From Rhynochetos jubatus (taxonomy: Eukaryota > Chordata > Aves > Eurypygiformes > Rhynochetidae): a DNA stretch of 64,000 nucleotides. Below the pieces are notes generated by a model. It saw only the letters and a program-made list of their open reading frames with translations, did not search any database and was not told where the DNA came from. Numbering within the stretch: position 1 is the stretch's first letter; every line of letters begins with the position of its first letter. The position numbers and the translations under genes are program-made. Shown piece after piece: positions 22,427 to 33,400 of this stretch. The stretch is taken from positions 16,717,001 through 16,781,000 of the forward strand of contig CM050659.1 in NCBI GenBank assembly GCA_027574665.1, in the 5' to 3' direction.

Positions 22427-22739
22427 GAATTCCTGGCCAGAACCCAGGGGGGCCATGGCTGGAAACCCCAGAGGGCAGTTATTAGGATTAGGGTCTGGAG
22501 AAGCAGAAAGCCCACAGCTCCAGGGATAATTGGGATTGCAAAGGCCTGCCAAGAAGAGCACAATACTGCACCGCAATGGCTCCCTCCCAAAGTCGCCTAG
22601 ATAGAAAACAGGGTTGGTCATGGCAGGAAACTGTGGTGGGCAAGTTCTAGGGTTAGGGTTAGGGTCTGGAGAACCAGAAAGCCCACAGCTCCAGGGATAA
22701 CTGGGATTGCAAAGGCCTGCCAAGAAGAGCACGACACTG
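22427..22739 (+). repeat. Diverged satellite monomers right of insert copy 2
   Basis: Same two aberrant monomers as 18766-19078, with two base changes (GCACAATAC and GGTCATGG). They carry one and three recognisable hexamers. Confidence 0.85.
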
Positions 22740-23180
22740 TACCGACTTGGCTCCCTCCCAACCTTTCCTAGCCAGCATATGGAGCGGGCCGTGGCCGGAA
22801 TCCGCGGTTGGCAAATTCTAGGGTTAGGGTCTGGAGAACCAGAAAGGCAACAACTCCAGGGATAATTGGGATTGCAAAGGCCTGCCAAGAGGAGCACGAC
22901 ACTGCGCTGACATTGCTCCTAGCGCAGATGTCATAGGCAGAACGCGGGGGGGTGTGGCCGGAAACGGCGACCGGCCATTCTTAGGGTTAGGGCTAGGGTT
23001 AGCGTCTGGAGAACGAGAAAGCCCCCAGGTCCAGGGATATTTGGGATTGCAAAGGCCTGCCAAGAGCAGCACGACACTGCACAGACATGGCTCCTTCCCC
23101 AGCATTCCTAGCCAGAACCAAGGGGGGGCCATGCCCAGAAACCGTGGTCGGCAATTTCTAGGGTTAGGCTTAATGTCCGG
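22740..23180 (+). repeat. Most decayed monomers in the window
   Basis: Two and a half monomers with changes found nowhere else: CCAGCATATGGAGCGGG, GGAATCCGCGGTTGG, AAAGGCAACAACTCC, GCGCTGACATTGCTCCTAG, GAAACGGCGACCGGCC and GAACGAGAAAGCCCCCAGG. The hexamer tracts are reduced to two, broken as GGGCTAGGGTTAGCG, or damaged as TTAGGCTTAATG. This is what one expects at the edge of an array, or next to a block that no longer exchanges with its neighbours. Confidence 0.88.
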
Positions 23181-26100
23181 AGAACCAGAAAGCCCACAGC
23201 TCCAGGGATAATTGGGATTGCAAAGGCCTGCCAAGAGGAGCACGACACTGCACAGACATGGCTCCTTCCCCTGCTTTCCTAGCCAGAACCCAGGGGGGGC
23301 CGTGGCCGGAAACCGCGGTCGGCAACTTCTAGGGTTAGGGTTAGGGTCCGGAGAACCAGAAAGCCCACAGCTCCAGGGACAATTGGGATTGCAAAGGCCT
23401 GCCAAGAGGAGCACGACACTGCACCGACATGGCTCCTTCCCCTGCTTTCCTAGCCAGAACCCGGGGGGGGCCGCGGCCGGAAACCGCGGTCGGCAACTTC
23501 TAGGGTTAGGGTTAGGGTCCGGAGAAGCAGAAAGCCCACAGCTCCAGGGATAATTGGGATTGCAAAGGCCTGCCAAGAGGAGCACGACACTGCACAGACA
23601 TGGCTCCTTCCCCAGCTTTCCTAGCCAGAACCCGGGGGGGGCCGTGGCCGGAAACCGCGGTTGGCAACTTCTAGGGTTAGGGTTAGGGTCCGGAGAAGCA
23701 GAAAGCCCACAGCTCCAGGGATAATTGGGATTGCAAAGGCCTGCCAAGAGGAGCACGACACTGCACAGACATGGCTCCCTCCCCAGCTTTCCTAGCCAGA
23801 ACCCGGGGGGGGCCGTGGCCGGAAACCGCGGTTTTCAACTTCTAGGGTTAGGGTTAGGGTCCGGAGAACCAGAAAGCCCACAGCTCCAGGGATAATTGGG
23901 ATTGCAAAGGCCTGCCAAGAGGAGCACGACACTGCACAGACATGGCTCCCTCCCCAGCTTTCCTAGCCAGAACCCGGGGGGGGCCGTGGCCGGAAACCGC
24001 GGTTTTCAACTTCTAGGGTTAGGGTTAGGGTCCGGAGAACCAGAAAGCCCACAGCTCCAGGGATAATTGGGATTGCAAAGGCCTGCCAAGAGGAGCACGA
24101 CACTGCACAGACATGGCTCCTTCCCCAGCTTTCCTAGCCAGAACCCAGGGGGGGCCGTGGCCGGAAACCGCGGTCGGCAACTTCTAGGGTTAGGGTTAGG
24201 GTCCGGAGAACCAGAAAGCCCACAGCTCCAGGGATAATTGGGATTGCAAAGGCCTGCCAAGAGGAGCATGACACTGCACAGACATGGCTCCTTCCCCAGC
24301 TTTCCTAGCCAGAACCCAGGGGGGGCCGTGGCCGGAAACCGCGGTCGGCAACTTCTAGGGTTAGGGTTAGGGTCCGGAGAACCAGAAAGCCCACAGCTCC
24401 AGGGATAATTGGGATTGCAAAGGCCTGCCAAGAGGAGCACGACACTGCACAGACATGGCTCCTTCCCCAGCTTTCCTAGCCAGAACCCGGGGGGGGCCGT
24501 GGCCGGAAACCGCGGTCGGCAACTTCTAGGGTTAGGGTTAGGGTCCGGAGAACCAGAAAGCCCACAGCTCCAGGGATAATTGGGATTGCAAAGGCCTTGT
24601 AAGCATGGCACGACACTGCACCGACATGGCTCCCTCCACAACTTTCCTAGCTAGAACTCAGGGTGGGTCGTGGCCAGAAACCACGGTCGGCAACTTCTAG
24701 GGTTAGGGTTAGGGTCCGGAGAAGCAGAAAGCCCACAGCTCCAGGGATAATTGGGATTGCAAAGGCCTGCCAAGAGGAGCATGACACTGCACAGACATGG
24801 CTCCCTCCCCAGCTTTCCTAGCCAGAACCCGGGGGGGGCCGTGGCCGGAAACCGCGGTTTTCAACTTCTAGGGTTAGGGTTAGGGTCCGGAGAACCAGAA
24901 AGCCCACAGCTCCAGGGATAATTGGGTTTGCAAAGGCCTGCCAAGAGGAGCACGACACTGCACAGACATGGCTCCTTCCCCTGCTTTCCTAGCCAGAACC
25001 CAGGGGGGGCCATGCCCAGAAACCGTGGTCGGCAATTTCTAGGTTTAGGGTTAGGGTCCGGAGAACCAGAAAGCCCACAGCTCCAGGGATAATTGGGATT
25101 GCAAAGGCCTGCCAAGAGGAGCACGACACTGCACAGACATGGCTCCTTCCCCTGCTTTCCTAGCCAGAACCCGGGGGGGGCCGTGGCCGGAAACCGCGGT
25201 CGGCAACTTCTAGGGTTAGGGTTAGGGTCCGGAGAACCAGAAAGCCCACAGCTCCAGGGATAATTGGGATTGCAAAGGCCTGCCAAGAGGAGCACGACAC
25301 TGCACAGACATGACTCTTTCCCCAGCTTTCCTAGCCAGAACCCAGGGGGGGCCGTGGCCGGAAACCGCGGTCGGCAACTTCTAGGGTTAGGGTTAGGGTC
25401 CGGAGAACCAGAAAGCCCACAGCTCCAGGGATAATTGGGATTGCAAAGGCCTGCCAAGAGGAGCATGACACTGCACCGACATGGCTCCTTCCCCAGCTTT
25501 CCTAGCCAGAACCCTGGGGGGGCCGTGGCCGGAAACCGCGGTCGGCAACTTCTAGGGTTAGGGTTAGGGTCCGGAGAACCAGAAAGCCCACAGCTCCAGG
25601 GATAATTGGGATTGCAAAGGCCTGCCAAGAGGAGCACGACACTGCACAGACATGGCTCCTTCCCCTGCTTACCTAGCCAGAACCCGGGGGGTGCCGTGGC
25701 CGGAAACCGCGGTCGGCAACTTCTAGGGTTAGGGTTAGGGTCCGGAGAACCAGAAAGCCCACAGCTCCAGGGATAATTGGGATTGCAAAGGCCTGCCAAG
25801 AGGAGCATGACACTGCACAGACATGGCTCCTTCCCCAGCTTTCCTAGCCAGAACCCAGGGGGGGCCGTGGCCGGAAACCGCGGTTGGCAACTTCTAGGGT
25901 TAGGGTTAGGGTTAGGGTCCGGAGAACCAGAAAGCCCACAGCTCCAGGGATAATTGGGATTGCAAAGGCCTGCCAAGAGGAGCACGACACTGCACAGACA
26001 TGGCTCCTTCCCCAGCTTTCCTAGCCAGAACCCAGGGGGGGCCGTGGCCGGAAACCGCGGTTGGCAACTTCTAGGGTTAGGGTTAGGGTCCGGAGAACCA

Positions 26101-26400
26101 GAAAGCCCACAGCTCCAGGGATAATTGGGATTGCAAAGGCCTGCCAAGAGGAGCACGACACTGCACAGACATGGCTCCTTCCCCTGCTTTCCTAGCCAGA
26201 ACCCGGGGGGGGCCGTGGCCGGAAACCGCGGTCGGCAACTTCTAGGGTTAGGGTTAGGGTCCGGAGAACCAGAAAGCCCACAGCTCCAGGGACAATTGGG
26301 ATTGCAAAGGCCTGCCAAGAGGAGCACGACACTGCACAGACATGGCTCCTTCCCCAGCTTTCCTAGCCAGAACCCGGGAGGGCCGTGGCCGGAAACCGCG
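23181..26400 (+). repeat. 171-bp monomer array right of the inserts
   Basis: Dominated by three-hexamer monomers, with a four-hexamer unit near 25899. It includes three units with CGGTTTTCAAC (about 23830, 24003, 24857) and repeats the TTGTAAGCATGG unit of 19395. The order of rare units shared with 19.39-20.70 kb shows an older block duplication, but the spacing differs by one or two monomers, so gains and losses have followed. Confidence 0.9.
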
Positions 26401-29400
26401 GTCGGCAACTTCTAGGGTTAGGGTTAGGGTTAGGGTCCGGAGAACCAGAAAGCCCACAGCTCCAGGGATAATTGGGATTGCAAAGGCCTGCCAAGAGGAG
26501 CACGATACTGCACAGACATGGCTCCTTCCCCTGCTTTCCTAGCCAGAACCCAGGGGGGGCTGTGGCCGGAAACCGCAGTCGGCAACTTCTAGGGTTAGGG
26601 TTAGGGTCCGGAGAACCAGAAAGCCCACAGCTCCAGGGATAATTGGGATTGCAAAGGCCTGCCAAGAGGAGCACGACACTGCACAGACATGGCTCCTTCC
26701 CCTGCTTTCCTAGCCAGAACCCGGGGGGGGCCGTGGCCGGAAACCGCGGTCGGCAACTTCTAGGGTTAGGGTTAGGGTTAGGGTCCGGAGAACCAGAAAG
26801 CCCACAGCTCCAGGGATAATTGGGATTGCAAAGGCCTGCCAAGAGGAGCACGACACTGCACAGACTTGGCTCCTTCCCCTGCTTTCCTAGCCAGAACCCG
26901 GGGGGGGCCGTGGCCGGAAACCGCGGTCGGCAACTTCTAGGGTTAGGGTTAGGGTCCGGAGAACCAGAAAGCCCACAGCTCCAGGGATAATTGGGATTGC
27001 AAAGGCCTGCCAAGAGGAGCATGACACTGCACCAACGTGGCTCCTTCCCCAGCTTTCCTAGCCAGAACCAAGGGGGGGCCTTGGCCGGAAACCGCGGTCG
27101 GCAACTTCTAGGGTTAGGGTTAGGGTCTGGAGAACCAGAAAGCCCACAGCTCCAGGGATAATTGGGATTGCAAAGGCCTGCCAAGAGGAGCACGACACTG
27201 CACAGACATGGCTCCGTCCCCAGCTTTCCTAGCCAGAACCCGGGGGGGGCCATGCCCAGAAACCGCAGTCGGCAACTTCTAGGGTTAGGGTTAGGGTTAG
27301 GGTTAGGGTCCGGAGAACCAGAAAGCCCACAGCTCCAGGGATAATTGGGATTGCAAAGGCCTGCCAAGAGGAGCACGACACTGCACAGACATTGCTCCTT
27401 CCCCAGCTTTCCTAGCCAGAACCCAGGGGGGGCCATGCCCAGAAACCGCGGTCGGCAACTTCTAGGGTTAGGGTTAGGGTCCGGAGAACCAGAAAGCCCA
27501 CAGCTCCAGGGATAATTGGGATTGCAAAGGCCTGCCAAGAGGAGCACGACACTGCACAGACATGGCTCCTTCCCCTGCTTTCCTAGCCAGAACCGAGGGG
27601 GGGCCATGCCCAGAAACCGCAGTCGGCAACTTCTAGGGTTAGGATTAGGGTTAGGGTCCGGAGAACCAGAAAGCCCACAGCTCCAGGGATAATTGGGATT
27701 GCAAAGGCCTGCCAAGAGGAGCACGACACTGCACAGACATGGCTCCTTCCCCAGCTTTCCTAGCCAGAACCCGGGGGGGGCCGTGGCTGGAAACCGTGGT
27801 CGTCAATTTCTAGGGTTAGAGTTAGGGTCCGGAGAACCAGAAAGCCCACAGCTCCAGGGATAATTTGGATTGCAAAGGCCTGCCAAGAGGAGCACGACAC
27901 TGCACAGACATGGCTCCTTCCCCTGCTTTCCTAGCCAGAACCGAGGGGGGGCCATGCCCAGAAACCGCAGTCGGCAACTTCTAGGGTTAGGATTAGGGTT
28001 AGGGTCCGGAGAACCAGAAAGCCCACAGCTCCAGGGATAATTGGGATTGCAAAGGCCTGCCAAGAGGAGCACGACACTGCACAGACATGGCTCCTTCCCC
28101 AGCTTTCCTAGCCAGAACCCGGGGGGGCCATGCCGTGGCCGGAAACCGCGGTCGGCAACTTCTAGGGTTAGGGTTAGTGTCCGGACAACCAGAAAGCCCA
28201 CAGCTCCAGGGATAATTGGGATTGCAAAGGCCTGCCAAGAGGAGCACGACACTGCACAGACATGGCTCCTTCCCCAGCTTTCCTAGCCAGAACCAAGGGG
28301 GGGCCTTGGCCGGAAACCGCGGTCGGCAACTTCTAGGGTTAGGGTTAGGGTCTGGAGAACCAGAAAGCCCACAGCTCCAGGGATAATTGGGATTGCAAAG
28401 GCCTGCCAAGAGGAGCACGACACTGCACAGACATTGCTCCTTCCCCAGCTTTCCTAGCCAGAACCCAGGGGGGGCCATGCCCAGAAACCGCGGTCGGCAA
28501 CTTCTAGGGTTAGGGTTAGGGTCCGGAGAACCAGAAAGCCCACAGCTCCAGGGATAATTGGGATTGCAAAGGCCTGCCAAGAGGAGCATGACACTGCACA
28601 GACATGGCTCCTTCCCCAGCTTTCCTAGCCAGAACCCAGGGGGGGCCATGCCCAGAAACCGCGGTCGGCAACTTCTAGGGTTAGGGTTAGGGTTAGGGTC
28701 CGGAGAACCAGAAAGCCCACAGCTCCAGGGATAATTGGGATTGCAAAGGCCTGCCAAGAGGAGCACGACACTGCACAGACATGGCTCCTTCCCCAGCTTT
28801 CCTAGACAGAACCCAGGGGGGGCTGTGGCCGGAAACCGCGGTCGGCAACTTCTAGGGTTAGGGTTAGGGTCCGGAGAACCAGAAAGCCCACAGCTCCAGG
28901 GATAATTGGGATTGCAAAGGCCTGCCAAGAGGAGCACGACACTGCACAGACATGGCTCCTTCCCCTGCTTTCCTAGCCAGAAGCCAGGGGGGGCCGTGGC
29001 CGGAAAGCGCGGTCGGCAACTTCTAGGGTTAGGGTTAGGGTTAGGGTCCGGAGAACCAGAAAGCCCACAGCTCCAGGGATAATGGGGATTGCAAAGGCCT
29101 GCCAAGAGGAGCATGACACTGCACCGACATGGATCCCTGCCCAGCTTTCCTAGCCAGAACTCAGGGGGGGCCATGCCCAGAAACCTCGGTCGGCAACTTC
29201 TAGGGTTAGGGTTAGGGTTAGGGTCCGGAGAACCAGAAAGCCCACAGCTCCAGGGATAATTGGGATTGCAAAGGCCTGCCAAGAGGAGCACGACACTGCA
29301 CAGGCATGGTTCCTTCCCCAGCTTTCCTAGCCAGAACCCGGGGGGGGCCGTGGCCGGAAACCGCGGTCGGCAACTTCTAGGGTTAGGGTTAGGGTTAGGG

Positions 29401-32400
29401 TCCGGAGAACCAGAAAGCCCACAGCTCCAGGGATAATTGGGATTGCAAAGGCCTGCCAAGAGGAGCACGACACTGCACAGACATGGCTCCTTCCCCTGCT
29501 TTCCTAGCCAGAAACCGGGGGGGCCGTGGCCGGAAACCGCGGTCGGCAACTTCTAGGGTTAGGGTTAGGGTCCAGAGAACCAGAAAGCCCACAGCTCCAG
29601 GGACAATTGGGATTGCAAAGGCCTGCCAAGAGGAGCATGACACTGCACCAACGTGGCTCCTTCCCCAGCTTTCCTAGCCAGAACCCAGGGGGGGCCATGC
29701 CCAGAAACCGCGGTCGGCAACTTCTAGGGTTAGGGTTAGGGTCCGGAGAACCAGAAAGCCCACAGCTCCAGGGATAATTGGGATTGCAAAGGCCTGCCAA
29801 GAGGAGCATGACACTGCACAGACATGGCTCCTTCCCCAGCTTTCCTAGCCAGAACCCAGGGGGGGCCGTGGCCGGAAACCGCAGTCGGCAACTTCTAGGG
29901 TTAGGGTTAGGGTTAGGGTCCGGAGAACCAGAAAGCCCACAGATCCAGGGATAATTGGGATTGCAAAGGCCTGCCAAGAGGAGCATGACACTGCACAGAC
30001 ATGGCTCCTTCCCCAGCTTTCCTAGCCAGAACCCGGGGGGGGCCTTGGCCGGAAACCGCGGTCGGCAACTTCTAGGGTTAGGGTTAGGGTTAGGGTCCGG
30101 AGAACCAGAAAGCCCACAGCTCCAGGGACAATTGGGATTGCAAAGGCCTGCCAAGAGGAGCACGACACTGCACAGACATGGCTCCTTCCCCTGCTTTCCT
30201 AGCCAGAAATCAGGGGGCACCCTGGCCGGAAACCGCGGTCGGCAAATTCTAGGGTTAGGGTTAGGGTCCAGAGAACCAGAAAGCCCACAGCTCCAGGGAT
30301 AATTGGGATTGCAAAGGCCTGCCAAGAGGAGCACGACACTGCACCGACATGGCTTCTTCCCCAGCTTTCCTAGCCAGAACCCAGGGGGGGCCATGCCCAG
30401 AAACCGCGGTCGGCAACTTCTAGGGTTAGGGTTAGGGTTAGGGTCCGGAGAACCAGAAAGCCCACAGCTCCAGGGATAATTGGGATTGCAAAGGCCTGCC
30501 AAGAGGAGCACGACACTGCACAGACATGGCTCCTTCCCCAGCTTTCCTAGACAGAACCCAGGGGGGGCCGTGGCCGGAAACCGCGGTCGGCAACTTCTAG
30601 GGTTAGGGTTAGGGTCCGGAGAACCAGAAAGCCCACAGCTCCAGGGATAATTGGGATTGCAAAGGCCTGCCAAGAGGAGCACGGCACTGCAAAGACATGG
30701 CTCCTTCCCCTGCTTTCCTAGCCAGAACCCAGGGGGGGCCGTGGCCGGAAACCGCGGTCGGCAACTTCTAGGGTTAGGGTTAGGGTCTGGAGAACCAGAA
30801 AGCCCACAGCTCCAGGGATAATGGGGATTGCAAAGGCCTGCCAAGAGGAGCATGACACTGCACCGACATGGCTCCCTGCCCAGCTTTCCTAGCCAGAACT
30901 CAGGGGGGGCCATGCCCAGAAACCTCGGTCGGCAACTTCTAGGGTTAGGGTTAGGGTTAGGGTCCGGAGAACCAGAAAGCCCACAGCTCCAGGGATAATT
31001 GGGATTGCAAAGGCCTGCCAAGTGGAGCACGACACTGCACAGGCATGGCTCCTTCCCCAGCTTTCCTAGCCAGAACCCGGGGGGGGCCGTGGCCGGAAAC
31101 CGCGGTCGGCAACTTCTAGGGTTAGGGTTAGGGTTAGGGTCCGGAGAACCAGAAAGCCCACAGCTCCAGGGATAATTGGGATTGCAAAGGCCTGCCAAGA
31201 GGAGCACGACACTGCACAGACATGGCTCCTTCCCCTGCTTTCCTAGCCAGAAATCAGGGGGCGCCGTGGCCGGAAACCGCGGTCGGCAAATTCTAGGGTT
31301 AGGGTTAGGGTTAGGGTCCGGAGAACCAGAAAGCCCACAGCTCCAGGGACAATTGGGATTGCAAAGGCCTGCCAAGAGGAGCACGACACTGCACAGACAT
31401 GGCCCCTTCCCCAGCTTTCCTAGCCAGAACCCGGGAGGGGCCGTGGCCGGAAACCGCGGTCGGCAACTTCTAGGGTTAGGGTTAGGGTCCAGAGAACCAG
31501 AAAGCCCACAGCTCCAGGGATAATTGGGATTGCAAAGGCCTGCCAAGAGGAGCACGACACTGCACAGACATGGCCCCTTCCCCAGCTTTCCTAGCCAGAA
31601 CCCGGGAGGGGCCGTGGCCGGAAACCGCCGTCGGCAACTTCTAGGGTTAGGGTTAGGGTTAGGGTCCGGAGAACCAGAAAGCCCACAGCTCCAGGGATAA
31701 TTGGGATTGCAAAGGCCTGCCAAGAGGAGCACGACACTGCACAGACATGGCTCCTTCCCCTGCTTTCCTAGCCAGAAATCAGGGGGCGCCGTGGCCGGAA
31801 ACCGCGGTCGGCAACTTCTAGGGTTAGGGTTAGGGTCCGGAGAACCAGAAAGCCCAAAGCTCCAGGGATAATTGGGATTGCAAAGGCCTGCCAAGAGGAG
31901 CACGACACTGCAAAGACATGGCTCCTTCCCCTGCTTTCCTAGTCAGAACGCAGGGGGGGCCGTGGCCGGAAACCGCGGTCGGCAACTTCTAGGGTTAGGG
32001 TTAGGGTTAGGGTCTGGAGAACCAGAAAGCCCACAGCTCCAGGGATAATGGGGATTGCAAAGGCCTGCCAAGAGGAGCACAACACTGCACAGACATGGCT
32101 CCTTCCCCAGCTTTCCTAGCCAGAACTCAGGGGGGGCCATGCCCAGAAACCTCGGTCGGCAACTTCTACGGTTAGGGTTAGGGTTAGGGTCCGGAGAACC
32201 AGAAAGCCCACAGCTCCAGGGATAATTGGGATTGCAAAGGCCTGCCAAGAGGAGCACGACACTGCACAGGCATGGCTCCTTCCCCAGCTTTCCTAGCCAG
32301 AACCCGGGGGGGGCCGTGGCCGGAAACCGCGGTCGGCAACTTCTAGGGTTAGGGTTAGGGTTAGGGTCCGGAGAACCAGAAAGCCCACAGCTCCAGGGAT

Positions 32401-33400
32401 AATTGGGATTGCAAAGGCCTGCCAAGAGGAGCACGACACTGCACAGACATGGCTCCTTCCCCAGCTTTCCTAGCCAGAACCCAGGGGGGGCCATGCAAAG
32501 AAACCGCAGTCGGCAAATTCTAGGGTTAGGGTTAGGGTCTGGAGAACCAGAAAGCCCACAGCTCCAGGGATAATTGGGATTGCAAAGGCCTGCCAAGAGG
32601 AGCACGACACTGCACAGACATGGCTCCTTCCCCAGCTTTCCTAGCCAGAACCCGGGGGGGGCCGTGGCCGGAAACCGCGGTCGGCAACTTCTAGGGTTAG
32701 GGTTAGCGTTAGGGTCCGGAGAACCCGAAAGCCCACAGCTCCAGGGACAATTGGGATTGCAAAGGCCTGCCAAGAGGAGCACGACACTGCACCGACATGG
32801 CTCCTTCCCCAGCTTTCCTAGCCAGAACCCAGTGGGGGCCGTGACCGGAAACCGCGGTTGGCAACTTCTAGGGTTAGGGTCCGGAGAAGCAGAAAGCCCA
32901 CAGCTCCAGGGATAATTGGGATTGCAAAGGCCTGCCAAGAGGAGCACGACACTGCACCGAAATGGCTCCTTCCCCAGCTTTCCTAGCCAGAACTCAGTGG
33001 GGGGCGTGGCCGGAAACCACGGTCGGCAACTTCTAGGGTTAGGGTTAGGGTTAGGGTCCGGAGAACCAGAAAGCCCACAGCTCCAGGGATAATTGGGATT
33101 GCAAAGGCCTGCCAAGAGGAGCACGACACTGCACCGACATGGCTCTTTCCCCAGCTTTCCTAGCCAGAACCCAGGGGGGGCCGTGGCCGGAAACCGCGGT
33201 CGGCAACTTCTAGGGTTAGGGTTAGGGTCCAGAGAACCAGAAAGCCCACAGCTCCAGGGATAATTGGGATTGCAAAGGCCTGCCAAGAGGAGCACGACAG
33301 TGCACCGACATGGCTCCTTCCCCAGCTTTCCTAGCCAGAACCCGGGGGGGGGCGTTGGCCGGAAACCGCGGTGAGCAACTTCTAGGGTTAGGGTTAGGGT
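26401..33400 (+). repeat. Mixed 171/177-bp monomers with 7-monomer periodicity
   Basis: Three- and four-hexamer monomers alternate irregularly. A marker group recurs at 29081, 30820 and 32047 (intervals 1,739 and 1,227 bp): a unit with ATAATGGGGATTGC, then one with an ACTCAGG head and AAACCTCGGTCGG, then one with CACAGGCATGG. A unit with AAATCAGGGGG appears near 30208, 31252 and 31781. One unit at about 32869 has only two hexamers. No non-satellite sequence seen. Confidence 0.88.
27593..28288 (+). repeat. Dimer duplication, period 348 bp
   Basis: A monomer with ACCGAGGG, a CCATGCCCAG head, CCGCAGTCGG and the broken tract TTAGGATTAGGG occurs at 27593 and again 348 bp later. Each copy is followed by a three-hexamer monomer. 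The second dimer carries a 5-bp head insertion near 28126. Confidence 0.8.

Larger units (their letters stand above)
21237..22739. repeat. 1.5-kb segmental duplication, copy 2
   Basis: Second copy of 17576-19078 in the same orientation. The distinguishing bases are all single substitutions: GCTTGAGG for GCTTTAGG, GAATTCAA for GAAGTCAA (creating an EcoRI site), CCAGTGCAGG for CCAGCGCAGG, GCACAATAC for GCACGATAC, and TTGGTCATGG for TTGGCCATGG. Three of the five are CpG-type or C/T, G/A transitions. Confidence 0.93.
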
